Of a stretch of 64,000 nt of DNA, positions 24,689 through 34,041 are shown one piece after another. The stretch lies in assembly GCF_022524485.1 (NCBI RefSeq), contig NZ_JAKXMK010000037.1, forward strand, positions 56,289 through 120,288, given 5' to 3'. How positions within the stretch are numbered: position 1 is the stretch's first letter; every line of letters starts with the position of its first letter. The stretch comes from Pseudonocardia alaniniphila. GTDB taxonomy: Bacteria; Actinomycetota; Actinomycetes; Mycobacteriales; Pseudonocardiaceae. Under the pieces are notes generated by a model that made no database searches, had not been told where the DNA came from, and saw only the letters and a program-made list of their open reading frames with translations. The position numbers were made by a program, and so were the translations under genes.

Positions 24689-25621
24689 TCAGCTCGGTCG
24701 GAACGACGGGCCGGCCTCGGCTATTGCGGCTCGTAGGGCGTCGGCGAGCCGGGCCGCGGGTTCGGTGAGTGGGCGGGGCAGGCGCGTCAGCAGGATGCGG
24801 CGTTGCTCGTGCGGGCCACCGCGGACCGTGAGCACCCGCACCCCCGGCGGTACGGCCTCGAGGAGCGAGCGGGGCAGGGTCGTCACACCGCACCCGGCAG
24901 CCACGAGGTTCAGCTTGGCCATCCAGTCGCGGACGCTGTGGGCGATCTCGGGCCGCTCGTCCAGGCCGGGCCACACGCCCAGACGTGGCTGGTCGTTGGT
25001 GGACGGGCTTGCGATCCAGCGTTGCCCGCGCAGCTCACCGATGTCCACGACCTCAGCCGCGGCGAGCGGATGCGTAGCGGGAACCGCGAGATACAGGCAG
25101 CGTTCGGTCAGCGTCTCGACCTCCAGCTGGGGTGACTCGGTGTCAAGCGGCCGAAACGGCGGACGCGAGCCCACGACGGCGAGATCGATGCTGCCCGCCC
25201 GCACCGCGCGGACCAGGTCGGGTGTGCTGGCTTCCCGGCTGGTCACCGAGATGGCGGGGTGCGTGCGACGCAAGGCGGCGAGCGCCCGGGGCACCAGGAT
25301 CAGACCAGCGCTGGGGAACCACCCCAGCCGCACCGTGCCTCCCTCCTGGGGCAGGCCGGACAGTTCACGCGCTGTCGCGTCGATCTCGTCGAGCACGGCA
25401 GCGGCCCGACGAAGCACGACGTACCCCGCCCCGGTCAGCCGCACCCCGTCGTGGCCCCGCTCGAGCAATACCGTGCCCGCGGCCCGCTCGAGCGAGGCGA
25501 TCTGCCGCGACACGGCCGACTGGGTGTACCCCAGAGCTGCTGCCGCTGCGGTGAGCGTGCGCCGCTCGGCCACCTCGCGAAACACCCGCACCGCGACCAG
25601 CGAGACGTTGCCGAAGTCCAT
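24689..25621 (-). CDS. LysR-family regulator
   Basis: A 310-residue LysR protein: HTH at residues 1-60 (RRTLTAAAAALGYTQSAVSRQ) and a periplasmic-binding-like effector domain (GGTVRLGWFPSAGLILVPRA). ATG 25621 gives the family length; longer upstream frames have no support. Divergent from the GMC oxidoreductase operon beginning at 26088 and probably its activator. Confidence 0.85.
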   Translation of the reverse strand: MDFGNVSLVAVRVFREVAERRTLTAAAAALGYTQSAVSRQIASLERAAGTVLLERGHDGVRLTGAGYVVLRRAAAVLDEIDATARELSGLPQEGGTVRLGWFPSAGLILVPRALAALRRTHPAISVTSREASTPDLVRAVRAGSIDLAVVGSRPPFRPLDTESPQLEVETLTERCLYLAVPATHPLAAAEVVDIGELRGQRWIASPSTNDQPRLGVWPGLDERPEIAHSVRDWMAKLNLVAAGCGVTTLPRSLLEAVPPGVRVLTVRGGPHEQRRILLTRLPRPLTEPAARLADALRAAIAEAGPSFRPS

Positions 25622-26087
25622 GACGACAACGCATACCAGCAATTCCGAACTCTCGTTGGCCGCATGCGAAGTGACCTCATAGCGTTTGCAGGGTGACACG
25701 TTCTCAGCCTGCATGGACGTCGAAAGCCCGTGCCCCTCATCGTGCGCGTATCGGTCGTGATCGCAGATTCGCGGTGTTAGGGGCGGCAACAGCATGGGAT
25801 TGTGAAGATCGTCGGGGTCCAGCACGCCGGGGGCCGGCTGGGCGTCTGCGCCGCGCTGCTGTCCGTATCCATCCTGGATGCCCTCACTGCCGGGTTTCTC
25901 GAATATCAACCTGGCCGTCGGCGTCATTGCCGAGCGACTGGTTGACGTGACCCGGAAAGTAGTGGTTCTCGCCTAAGCGCCCCCCGCCTCGGTAGGGCCT
26001 ACCGGGGAAATCCGTGTCTCGTGAGGAGCCAGTGTTCACGAGCCTCGCCGTGGGCCGGCCGCAGTGATCATCGATTCAGGAGTTCTG
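25622..26087. other. Divergent promoter region of LysR and GMC operon
   Basis: 466 bases with no supportable gene. It should contain the LysR site (a T-N11-A motif is expected but none could be chosen with confidence) and the promoter of the oxidoreductase operon. Confidence 0.4.
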
Positions 26088-27683
26088 ATGGCCTTGGTCT
26101 TCGATTACGTCATTGTCGGCGCCGGGTCGGCGGGATGTGTTCTTGCCTCTCGGCTGTCCGAGGAGCCGGATGTGAGCGTTCTCCTCATCGAGGACGGATC
26201 ACGTGACGTTCGCCGCGAGGTTTGCACACCTCCCGCCTGGCCGACGCTGGTGGGCAGCGATCTCGACTACGGGTATCGCACGATCCCGCAACAAGAGATG
26301 TATGAAGCTCGGGTCGTCTGGCCGCGTGGACGCGCCGTTGGCGGCTGTAGTGCGATCAATGCGATGGTCTACCTGCGTGGGCACCGCGACGACTACGACA
26401 CGTGGGCGCGGCAAGGCGCCACGGGATGGGCGTTTCACGAGGTGCTGCCGTATTTCCGGCGGATGGAGTCGGTACCGAGCGGTGATCCGCGCTTCCGCGG
26501 GACCACAGGACCCATGCGACCTGGGCCGGCGCACGATCCCAATCCGCTGTCTGCGGTGTTTCTCGTCGCGGCGGCGGCGGTCGGTCATCCGATGACGCCG
26601 GATTTCAACGGCGAGCATCAAGTGGGTGCGGGGTGGCAGGATCTCTCGATCAGCGGCGGGCAGCGGCAGAGCGTGGCCGACGCCTACCTGACTCCGAGCG
26701 TTCTCGGACGCTCGAACCTCACCGTCCACACCGAGAGCCGAGCGCTCACGTTGATCGTGCGCGGTGGCCGCTGCAAGGGGGTGCGGGTTGGACGGGCCGG
26801 CGCAATCATCGACGTGCTGGCCACCCGGGAGGTCGTCGTCTCCTGCGGCGCCATCGACTCGCCCCGGCTGCTGTTGTTGTCCGGGATCGGCCCGGCCGAC
26901 GAACTGGGTGATGCCGGGGTCAGGGTGGTGCAGGATCTGCCGGGTGTCGGTCGCAACCTGCACGACCATCCGCTGACCTCGGTCGTCTATGAGGCGAGCC
27001 GGGAGATCCCGCCGGGCGCGTCGAACCTGTCGGAGGCCTCGCTGTTGTGGCGTAGCGATGATGCGTTGCCCGGTCCGGATTTGCAGATGCAGTTCGTTCA
27101 TGTCCCGTTTCTGCAGCCCGGTATGCAGGCACCCCCGAACAGTTTCACGCTCGGGGTTGCGACGGTGCCGACGAGTCGTGGCACGATCCGGCTGCGCAAC
27201 GCCGACCCTGCCGCGTCGCCGCTCATCGACCCGCGGTACCTGACCGAGGTTGATGACCGCACTCGTCTCGTCCAAGGGGTCGAGATGGCTCGTGCGATCG
27301 TTGCCGACGGCGCCTTCGACGGGTGGCGGGGAGCCGAGCTGTATCCCGGTGGGGAGACGACGGGTGCTGATGACCTCGAGCAGTTCGTCCGACGCGCCAC
27401 GGGCACGTACTGCCATCCGGTAGGCACCTGCGCGATGGGTTCTGGAGACGATGCCGTGGTCACCCCGGACCTGCGGGTGCGAGGTGTCGAGAATCTCCGG
27501 GTCGTGGACGCGTCGGTCATGCCCCGCATCGTCTCGGTGAACACCAACGTCCCGACAATCATGATCGCGGAACGCGGAGCCGAACTGATTCGCGCCGGTG
27601 TCTCGGCTCCGGCCGCGAGTTCGTCACGGGCGAGCGGCGCGCTTACTGCTGGTCCGCGGCCGGTGGAACACCACCCACGCTGA
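26088..27683 (+). CDS. GMC-family flavin oxidoreductase
   Basis: A 531-residue FAD alcohol dehydrogenase/oxidase. FAD loop FDYVIVGAGSAGCVLASRLS at the N-terminus; GMC signature 1 around GRAVGGCSAINAMVYLRGH; signature 2 in GAIDSPRLLLLSGIGP; catalytic His in CHPVGTCAMG and the partner Asn in SVNTNVP. CAGGAG lies 5 bases before ATG 26088. In this family the substrate is a primary or secondary alcohol (choline, polyethylene glycol and the like). First gene of an apparent catabolic operon with an MFS permease and a PLP dehydratase. Confidence 0.9.
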   Translation: MALVFDYVIVGAGSAGCVLASRLSEEPDVSVLLIEDGSRDVRREVCTPPAWPTLVGSDLDYGYRTIPQQEMYEARVVWPRGRAVGGCSAINAMVYLRGHRDDYDTWARQGATGWAFHEVLPYFRRMESVPSGDPRFRGTTGPMRPGPAHDPNPLSAVFLVAAAAVGHPMTPDFNGEHQVGAGWQDLSISGGQRQSVADAYLTPSVLGRSNLTVHTESRALTLIVRGGRCKGVRVGRAGAIIDVLATREVVVSCGAIDSPRLLLLSGIGPADELGDAGVRVVQDLPGVGRNLHDHPLTSVVYEASREIPPGASNLSEASLLWRSDDALPGPDLQMQFVHVPFLQPGMQAPPNSFTLGVATVPTSRGTIRLRNADPAASPLIDPRYLTEVDDRTRLVQGVEMARAIVADGAFDGWRGAELYPGGETTGADDLEQFVRRATGTYCHPVGTCAMGSGDDAVVTPDLRVRGVENLRVVDASVMPRIVSVNTNVPTIMIAERGAELIRAGVSAPAASSSRASGALTAGPRPVEHHPR

Positions 27684-27802
27684 TCAGTTTCATCACGGGA
27701 TCCGCCGCACCGATCCATCGCGGAGCGCGTCGTCCGAGCGCTGCTATGTGCGGAGACACGCGTTCGAAGTCATAGGGAAGTCTCAGTCAGGGAGTTTTGT
27801 TC

Positions 27803-29164
27803 ATGACAGTCGCCGGTAGCGACGTTGCCAACCGTCTCGATCGGCTCCCGGTCACCTCGTATCACAGGTACGTCATTGCGGTGGTTGGTGTAGCGACGTT
27901 TTTCGACCTCTATGACCTCTTTCTCGCCAGCACTGTGAGTTTGGTCCTCGTCACGGACTTCGGCGCCTCCGCGAGCGAGCTGAAACCACTGATCGCCTCA
28001 GCGTTCGTCGGCGCGTCCATCGGTGCGCTGACGATCGGGCGCCTCGGCGACCGAATCGGTCGGCGACAGGCATTGCTGGTGTCGCTGGGCTTCTACTCGG
28101 TCTTCTCGCTCGTGGGCGCATTCAGCACGGATATCTGGATGCTGGTGGTCTGCCGCTTCCTCGCCGGAGTGGGTATCGGTGCCGAGCTGCCACTCGTGGA
28201 TGCCTATATCGCGGATCTGGTGCCGCCGAGTGTCCGCGGCCGCGCCACTGCGTGGGCGTTCACCATCGGCTTCTGTGGCGTCCCGATAGCCGGCTTCCTT
28301 GCCCGCGGCCTGGTGGGCCGTACCCTGCTGGGCTTCGAAGGATGGCGGTGGTTGTTCCTCGTGGGCGCGATCGGCTCCTTGGCGGTGTGGATTCTGCGCA
28401 CCGGGCTGCCCGAGTCGCCACGTTGGCTCAGCGAACGGGGTAGTCGTGCCGAGGCCGAGAATGTCGTTCGCCGGTTCGAACGATCGGCCGGCGTGCACGA
28501 ACCGGAACGCGACGACGTGCACGAGGAACGTCGGACGGATCGCCCCGAGCGAACCAGGGTCGGCGCGCTCCTGAGCCGACCCTGGCGCACCCGGACCGTC
28601 ATGCTGTACGTGTTCCACATCCTGCAGTCCTTCGGCTACTACGGTTTCGGATCCCTGGTCCCGATCGTGCTCACAGCCAAGGGATTCGACCTGGCCCAGT
28701 CGCTGACGTTCACGGCGCTGACGTTCCTGGGTTACCCGGTGGGTTCGGCGCTGTCATTGCCCGTGATGGAACGCTTTCAGCGACCCCGGCTCATCATCGG
28801 AAGCGCTGTCGGAATGGCGGTGTTCGGCCTCGCGTTCGGCTACTCGTCAACAGAGGCCGGGATCGTGGTCTTCGGCTTCTGCTACACCGCGGTCAGCAAC
28901 TTCTTCGCCAACACGTTCCACACCTACCAAGCCGAACTGTTCCCCACGTCGCTGCGTGCCACCGCTGCCGGCTCGGCCTATTCGATCTCCCGGCTCGCGA
29001 CGGCCGCGATGCCGTACGTGCTCCTTCCCGTGCTGGACGCCTATGGCGCCACCGCGATGTTCCTGGTGGTCGCCGTGGCGATGACCCTGCTGGTCATAGA
29101 CATCGCAGCGCTCGGTCCGGACACCACGGGATTGTCCCTCGAATCGATTTCTCCCGAGGGCTGA
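27803..29164 (+). CDS. MFS transporter, sugar/acid-porter-like
   Basis: A 453-residue protein with twelve spans and the MFS loop signatures GRLGDRIGRRQALL (loop 2-3) and RFLAGVGIGAELPLVDAYIAD (span 4), followed by a PESPRWL after span 6. This resembles the metabolite:H+ symporter and NiaP-like groups. A CAGGGAG 10 bases upstream supports ATG 27803. It probably imports the substrate of the GMC oxidoreductase or dehydratase. Confidence 0.87.
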   Translation: MTVAGSDVANRLDRLPVTSYHRYVIAVVGVATFFDLYDLFLASTVSLVLVTDFGASASELKPLIASAFVGASIGALTIGRLGDRIGRRQALLVSLGFYSVFSLVGAFSTDIWMLVVCRFLAGVGIGAELPLVDAYIADLVPPSVRGRATAWAFTIGFCGVPIAGFLARGLVGRTLLGFEGWRWLFLVGAIGSLAVWILRTGLPESPRWLSERGSRAEAENVVRRFERSAGVHEPERDDVHEERRTDRPERTRVGALLSRPWRTRTVMLYVFHILQSFGYYGFGSLVPIVLTAKGFDLAQSLTFTALTFLGYPVGSALSLPVMERFQRPRLIIGSAVGMAVFGLAFGYSSTEAGIVVFGFCYTAVSNFFANTFHTYQAELFPTSLRATAAGSAYSISRLATAAMPYVLLPVLDAYGATAMFLVVAVAMTLLVIDIAALGPDTTGLSLESISPEG

Positions 29165-29333
29165 GCCGGGCGGGGATCGTGGAGGACGGTCGTGAATGCG
29201 ACCCCGCATGAAACATCGCCCCGGTCCACGCCGGTGGGCGCAAGGACCGGCAGTGGCTCGGGTGGTGAGAGCTGGTCGCCTACTCGAGCGTCATGATCGC
29301 TCCGTTCGTCGACTCGGAGGAGTTTTGATCCCT

Positions 29334-30299
29334 GTGACCCTTTTCGGCAGAATCGTGGACGCCCACCGCGGTATTCGCCCCGATATCCCTGTGACGATGC
29401 TCGTGCAGAGCACACTTCTCTCCCGTGAGTCGGGGTGCGACGTCTGGTTGAAGGCGGAGCACCTGATGCCGACGGGCTCGTTCAAGGTCCGCGGCTCTGC
29501 GAACAAACTCCGAACGCTCGGTGCAGCCGCGAGGCAGTCAGGGGTGATCACGGCCTCCACCGGCAATCACGGGCTCGGGGTTGCTCGCGCCGGCGTCCTG
29601 GCAGGCGTCGGCGTCACCGTCTACGTTCCGACCACGGCCACGAAGTCGAAGATGGCCGCGATCGAGTCGCTGGGGGCGGAGCTCGTCGTGGTCGACGGAT
29701 CTCTGCTCGACTCGGAGAAGGAAGCACGCCGGCAGTCGGAGCTCCAGGGCAAGCCGTACGTCGCGCCGTCCAATGATCTGGACACGATGGCCGGGCAAGG
29801 CACTCTGGGTGTGGAACTGGTCGAGCAGGCTCCCGACCTCGACGCCGTGTTCATGTCCGTGGGCGGTGGAGGTCTCATCGGTGGCGTAGGGACTGCACTC
29901 AAGGCCCTCGGATCCGCAACTCGTGTGGTCGGTGTCTGGCCGAAAGCGTCAACGTCGATGCTCGATTCGCTGAATGCCGGCCGCATCGTCGAGACCCCGG
30001 CGGCTGAAACTCTTTCCGAGAGCTCAGCCGGTGCCGTGGAACCTGGTTCGACGGCCTTTACCGTCTGCCAGGAGGTGATCGACGAGACGGTGACCGTCAG
30101 CGAGGAGGAAATTGCGCGCGCGATGCGGATGGTGGCCGAAGGTGAGCGGTGGATCATCGAGGGTTCGGCTGGGGTAGCGGTAGCCGGAATGCTCCAATCC
30201 GCCGCGCGATATCGTGGCAAGAAGGTGGCGGCCGTACTGTGTGGCCGCAATATCGAGTTGGAAACGTTTCTTGCTGTGATGGAACGCGCCCAGTCGTGA
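29334..30299 (+). CDS. PLP-dependent threonine/serine-dehydratase-like enzyme
   Basis: A 321-residue fold-type II PLP enzyme: PLP Lys51 in PTGSFKVRGSANK, the phosphate loop SVGGGGLIGGV, and STGNHGLGVA. These are hallmarks of threonine dehydratase, serine racemase, threo-3-hydroxyaspartate lyase and EutB hydroxyectoine dehydratase. No ACT domain follows, so it is the catabolic short form. A TTG at 29325 is an alternative start, since GGAGG lies close to it. In an operon with an alcohol oxidoreductase and permease it likely removes ammonia from a hydroxy-amino acid. Confidence 0.85.
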   Translation: MTLFGRIVDAHRGIRPDIPVTMLVQSTLLSRESGCDVWLKAEHLMPTGSFKVRGSANKLRTLGAAARQSGVITASTGNHGLGVARAGVLAGVGVTVYVPTTATKSKMAAIESLGAELVVVDGSLLDSEKEARRQSELQGKPYVAPSNDLDTMAGQGTLGVELVEQAPDLDAVFMSVGGGGLIGGVGTALKALGSATRVVGVWPKASTSMLDSLNAGRIVETPAAETLSESSAGAVEPGSTAFTVCQEVIDETVTVSEEEIARAMRMVAEGERWIIEGSAGVAVAGMLQSAARYRGKKVAAVLCGRNIELETFLAVMERAQS

Positions 30300-30450
30300 G
30301 TAGCCCGAAAGATAGCCTCGTCTGATTGAGTCAGTCAATTAGCGGGTACCTAGCGAGGCTGCGAGCGGGGCGTGTCGAGGGGTTCTCCGCTCGCAGCTGC
30401 GAAATCACAGATGAAGGGCCGCAAGCGATCGCCGATCCTGCGGCTCGCGG

Positions 30451-30910
30451 TCACCGTGGCGGGGTGACTCCGTCGGTCCAGTTGCGGGCCTGCATCGCGG
30501 ACTCGCGCTCGCGCTCCCCGGTCACCGTGATGCTGTTGAGCTCCGCGATCTGCGCGTCGGTGAGCGTGAGCTCGACGGCTCGGGCGTTCTCCTCGAAGAA
30601 GGCGAGACGGCGAGTGCCGGGGATCGGGACGACGTCGGGCGACTCTCCGGGGCCATCATGAGATGGTCGGCGTAGGCGTGCTCGACCACCTCGGTGAACA
30701 GCTGTTCCTTGGAACCGAAGTAGCGTCCGATCCGCCGGGCGTCGACACCCGGGCAGCGATCGCTCGCGTGCCAGCCGCGTCGCATCCGGAGGCGGCGAAC
30801 TCCTCACGGGCGGCTTCCAGAATGGCCTGGCGGGTCGCTGCCGAGTCCCGCTTGCGGGGTCTCGTGTCGAGCTGATCCGCGGTCCCGGCAACGTCCGCCA
30901 CGTCGTCCAC
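30451..30910 (-). pseudogene. Chimeric relic: TetR N-terminus joined to aldo/keto reductase C-terminus
   Basis: From GTG 30910 the frame encodes a TetR start (ATRQAILEAAREEFAASGCD, AGTRAIAARV). Near 30745 the frame slips and continues as GVDARRIGRYFGSKEQLFTE, then VVEHAYADHLM. At about 30655 the sequence changes into the C-terminal end of an aldo/keto reductase (VVPIPGTRRLAFFEENA, ELTLTDAQIAELNSI) and stops at 30451. Two genes on the same strand have been joined by a deletion and a frameshift disables the regulator. The segment 30300-30450 holds nothing. Confidence 0.82.
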
Positions 30911-31273
30911 TCCTCTCGTGCGGCGACATTGTCGCCGCCGCCGAAAGGATTCGTCATGGCGATCGCCACACGCAACCGCGGTGACATCGGCCCGGAGGCC
31001 GGCGCGATCGGCTTCGTCGGTGAGCTTCGCCCGCCGGGCCTATGTCGGTGTGCTCGCCGATCATGACGGAGGAGGCGTGCGTGTTCCCGCGCGGGATCGT
31101 GGGCATGATCGAGCTCCCAGGCAGGAGAACCCCGGCACGCTGTTGCCCAGCCGGAGAGATCTCCGCATGTCTCCGCCGCGGCCTGCCCGGCGCTACCGCG
31201 ACAGTGGGCAATTCGCCCGGACATGCTGGTCGTCGACGACGTACATACGCGATGAACGAACTCCCGGCCGTCG
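30911..31273. other. Unassigned stretch upstream of the chimeric relic
   Basis: About 360 bases. Frames on both strands are open, but no motif or ribosome-binding site was recognised. It may be further gene debris, given the relics on either side. Confidence 0.3.
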
Positions 31274-31648
31274 TCAGACCTTGACCAGGCAGAACGGATG
31301 GCCGACGGGATCGAGGAACACGCGGAACGAGTTGGTCCTCGGCTGCAGGTCGTGCTTGCGAGCGCCGATCTCCAGCACGGCGCGCTCACCGGCGTCGAGG
31401 TCGGGGACGTCGAAGTCGAAATGGGCGCGCTGCGGGTGATCCTGGCCGGGCCACTCGGGCGGGCGGTATTCGCCCTCCTCGATCAACTGGAACGCGAGCG
31501 TTGCTCCGGTGCCTCCCGCGTCCAGCTGGGCCCAGTGGGTGTGCTTCTGCGGGGTGATCGGCCATCCGGTGATCCGGCTGTAGAACTCGGCGAGCGCGCG
31601 TGGGTCCGGGCAGTCGAGCGCGGTGAGGCTGTACGTGGCGATCGGCAT
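31274..31648 (-). CDS. VOC-family (glyoxalase/bleomycin-resistance-like) protein
   Basis: A 124-residue protein with two beta-alpha-beta-beta-beta modules: LDCPDPRALAEFYSRITGWP begins the first, AHFDFDVPDLDAGERAVLEIGA the second, ending RVFLDPVGHPFCLVKV. This is the common actinobacterial VOC type, of unknown substrate. It appears intact within a region of broken genes. Confidence 0.85.
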   Translation of the reverse strand: MPIATYSLTALDCPDPRALAEFYSRITGWPITPQKHTHWAQLDAGGTGATLAFQLIEEGEYRPPEWPGQDHPQRAHFDFDVPDLDAGERAVLEIGARKHDLQPRTNSFRVFLDPVGHPFCLVKV

Positions 31649-31737
31649 GGCCCGACGTTAACGGAGCGCAGGTCGGTGAACGTGTCACCAGCGCCGGCTG
31701 TCGGCTCCGTAGGAGCTGGGGTGTGCTGTCGCGGGTC

Positions 31738-32077
31738 TCAGGCCGGATCGTGGCCGCGGAGGCCGTCGAAGACGATCCGGATGAGCCGTCGGCCTTGTTC
31801 CTCGCCGTCCTTGTCCGGGCCGGCGCGCCACAGGAAGCCCATGATCAGCAGGACGTCGGCGGGGTCGAAGCCGGCTCGCACGGTGCCGGCGGCGACGCAG
31901 GCGTCCAGGAGCTTGGCGACCGCGGCGATGACCGGGCATAGGTCTCGTTGATCGCGTCCTGGATCGCTGCGTTGTGGAGGGCCTCTCCGAGGCCGTGCTT
32001 GAGCCGGATGTAGTGGGCAAGGGTCTCGAACCAGGCGACGAACGCGTCGTCGGGTGCGCGGGTGGCGATCATTTCAC
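31738..32077 (-). pseudogene. TetR C-terminal fragment with a frameshift
   Basis: The first part (GEMIATRAPDDAFVAWFETL, HYIRLKHGLGEAL, IQDAINETYA) is in one frame; a single-base loss near 31940 shifts into the next frame, PVIAAVAKLLDACVAAGTVR, then DPADVLLIMGFLWRAG to TGA at 31738-31740. This is the ligand-binding half of a TetR regulator; the DNA-binding half is missing. The upstream end abuts an opposing epimerase fragment at about 32075. Confidence 0.8.
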
Positions 32078-32494
32078 CGAATCGTGAAACGGCTCCTGCA
32101 GGGGCGCATGCCCGGAGTGCCCCGGATCGGGCTGGAGGTGGTCGACGTCCGTGACGTCGCCACCCTCCACCTACGGGCCATGATCGCCCCCGCGGCGGCA
32201 GGCGAGCGGTTCCTCGGGACCGGCGAGTTCATGTGGATGCGGGAGATCGCCGCGGCGTTGCGGGCCAGGCTCGGCGACGCCGCGGCCGGGGTGCCGACCC
32301 GCCAGCTTCCCGACGTCGCCGTCCGGCTCGCGGCGGTGGTGGACCGGTCGCTGCGACCGATCATGCCGGGCCTCGGCCGTCGCAACCGGCACAGGACGGA
32401 GAAGGCCCACCGGATCCTGGGTTGGCAGCCACGCCCGGCGGCGGACGTCGTCGTGGACTGCGCGCGCAGCCTCCTCGAGCACAAGATCGTCTGA
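32078..32494 (+). pseudogene. C-terminal fragment of an NAD-dependent epimerase/reductase
   Basis: The frame reads RIVKRLLQGRMPGVPRIGLE, VVDVRDVATLHLRAM, AAGERFLGTGEFMWMREIAA and ends near a typical tail HRILGWQPRPAADVVVDCAR. This is the substrate-binding half of an extended SDR (aldehyde-reductase/3-beta-HSD type). The Rossmann half with GxxGxxG is absent and no start with a ribosome-binding site exists, so it is a truncated relic. Its broken end meets the broken end of the TetR fragment. Confidence 0.8.
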
Positions 32495-32949
32495 TGTGAC
32501 CACCGGCAGGGCGGTGGAGTCGGCGCGATCGGATCGAACTGCGCTTCCGCCGCAGGAGCCGACATCGCCGATCTGCAACCGGACCGCGTCGCAGAGTGGG
32601 GTCCCGTCAGTAGGGTCGTTGCCCATGCGGGATGTGACGTCCGCCGCGAGCTTGCGGCGCTCGCCGTAACCGGCAGACGCAGCATTGTGGAGCCATAGTG
32701 CTGTTGGGGCGTGGGCTCTGACAACACTATGGTTCCGAAGTGCTCACACTGGAAGTGATCGCGGCACGACCGGCGTAGCCCGTCGACCTGCCGAGGCGTG
32801 ACCGGCGAGCGGAATTTTCTGCTCGATAGGGTTAACCGTTCCCGAGAGAGTGGGTGTCTCGACATATTTCTGTGGGTGTGCCGCCTGATCTTCAGCTTGT
32901 TTTCAGTTTCTCAGTGTCGTTTCAGGAGTTCTCAATAGCGTTCCCGGTT
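32495..32949. other. Intergenic region with an inverted repeat, before an SDR gene
   Basis: 455 bases with no supportable gene. It contains the inverted repeat at 32693-32732. A CAGGAG at 32925 is too far from the SDR ATG (32950) to serve it at normal spacing. Confidence 0.4.
32693..32732. repeat. Inverted repeat CCATAGTG...CACTATGG
   Basis: Eight-base arms 32693-32700 and 32725-32732, with a further TTG/CAA pairing after a 3-base bulge. The local A/T content is higher than around it. It may be a regulator site or the trace of a mobile element end. Confidence 0.4.
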
Positions 32950-33795
32950 ATGTCTACTGCAATTGTCACGGGTGGGAACACCGGACTCGGCGCCGCCTTC
33001 GCACAACATCTGGCGTCCCAGGGTCACAACCTCGTTCTCGTCGCGCGGGACCGGGAGCGGCTGAATGCGGTGGCCACGCGGCTCCGCGTCGAGCACGGTG
33101 TGGAGGTGGAGGTCCTGCCCGCCGACCTCGCCGTGCCTGCCGAGCGCGCGATCGTCGAGCAGCGGCTCGACGGCACGATGGGCGAACCGGTGGACATCCT
33201 CGTCAACAACGCCGGCATAGGCACTCACGACTTGTTCGACGAGGCGTCTCCCGCGGATCTTCAGGCCGAGGTCGATCTCAACATCACCGCGGTGCTGCAG
33301 CTGACACGTGCGGCGCTGCCCGGCATGCTTCGACGCCGCCACGGTGTCGTCATCAACGTCGGCAGCTTCGCCGGTTACCTGGGTGCACCCGGCTCGGCCT
33401 ACAGCGCGAGCAAGGCGTGGGTGCTGAGCTTCACCGACTCCATCGCCGCATCGCTGCCCGGCACGGGCGTGCGGGCTATCGCGATCTGTCCGGGCCGGAT
33501 GCGCACAGGCAGGCACCTCCGAGCGGGACGGCCGGTGGGTTCGTCGAGATCACCGCTGTGGTTGGAACCGGCCGATGTCGTCGACCGCTGCCTGAGCGAC
33601 CTGCGAAAGCAGCGGACGCTCAGCGTTCCGGGCGGCCTCTACCGCTCCCTGGTCACCCTGCTCGAGCTACCCCGCCGATCGCTCCGGGTGGTGGCGCGCC
33701 TGGCCCGCCGCGGCCGGGAACAGAAGGTGCAGCGGGTGTGCGGGGTGACGAACGCTGAGGACAGGACGGACGACTCACGGCCTTCCGCCCGGTGA
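32950..33795 (+). CDS. Short-chain dehydrogenase/reductase, longer type
   Basis: A 281-residue SDR: TGGNTGLGAAF cofactor loop, NNAG, VGSFAG with catalytic Ser, and YSASK intact. The C-terminal half has a basic, membrane-associating-like stretch (SLVTLLELPRRSLRVVARLA), as in the SDRs sometimes annotated as acetoin or dehydrogenase/reductase DHRS7-like. Start 32950 begins at the usual SDR position; no ribosome-binding site is seen at the right distance. Confidence 0.83.
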   Translation: MSTAIVTGGNTGLGAAFAQHLASQGHNLVLVARDRERLNAVATRLRVEHGVEVEVLPADLAVPAERAIVEQRLDGTMGEPVDILVNNAGIGTHDLFDEASPADLQAEVDLNITAVLQLTRAALPGMLRRRHGVVINVGSFAGYLGAPGSAYSASKAWVLSFTDSIAASLPGTGVRAIAICPGRMRTGRHLRAGRPVGSSRSPLWLEPADVVDRCLSDLRKQRTLSVPGGLYRSLVTLLELPRRSLRVVARLARRGREQKVQRVCGVTNAEDRTDDSRPSAR

Positions 33796-34041
33796 CGGGC
33801 CTATTCGTCGAGCGGTGAGATCTTGTTGGTCCGGAGCAGTGTTCATCGGGAGTCCCGCCGGGATGAAGGGGGCCGGACATCGCAGGGTCGGCGCGGGAGC
33901 ACAAGAGGTCCACTCCGATCTTTTGGCCTTGCATTGCTCTGCGCCGAAGCCGCTGATAACCACCGCCGATCTAGCGTCGGAACCATTCCTTTTCATGCCG
34001 CCGACCTCTCGACGACACGTTCCGCCTGGAGGTGATCGGAC

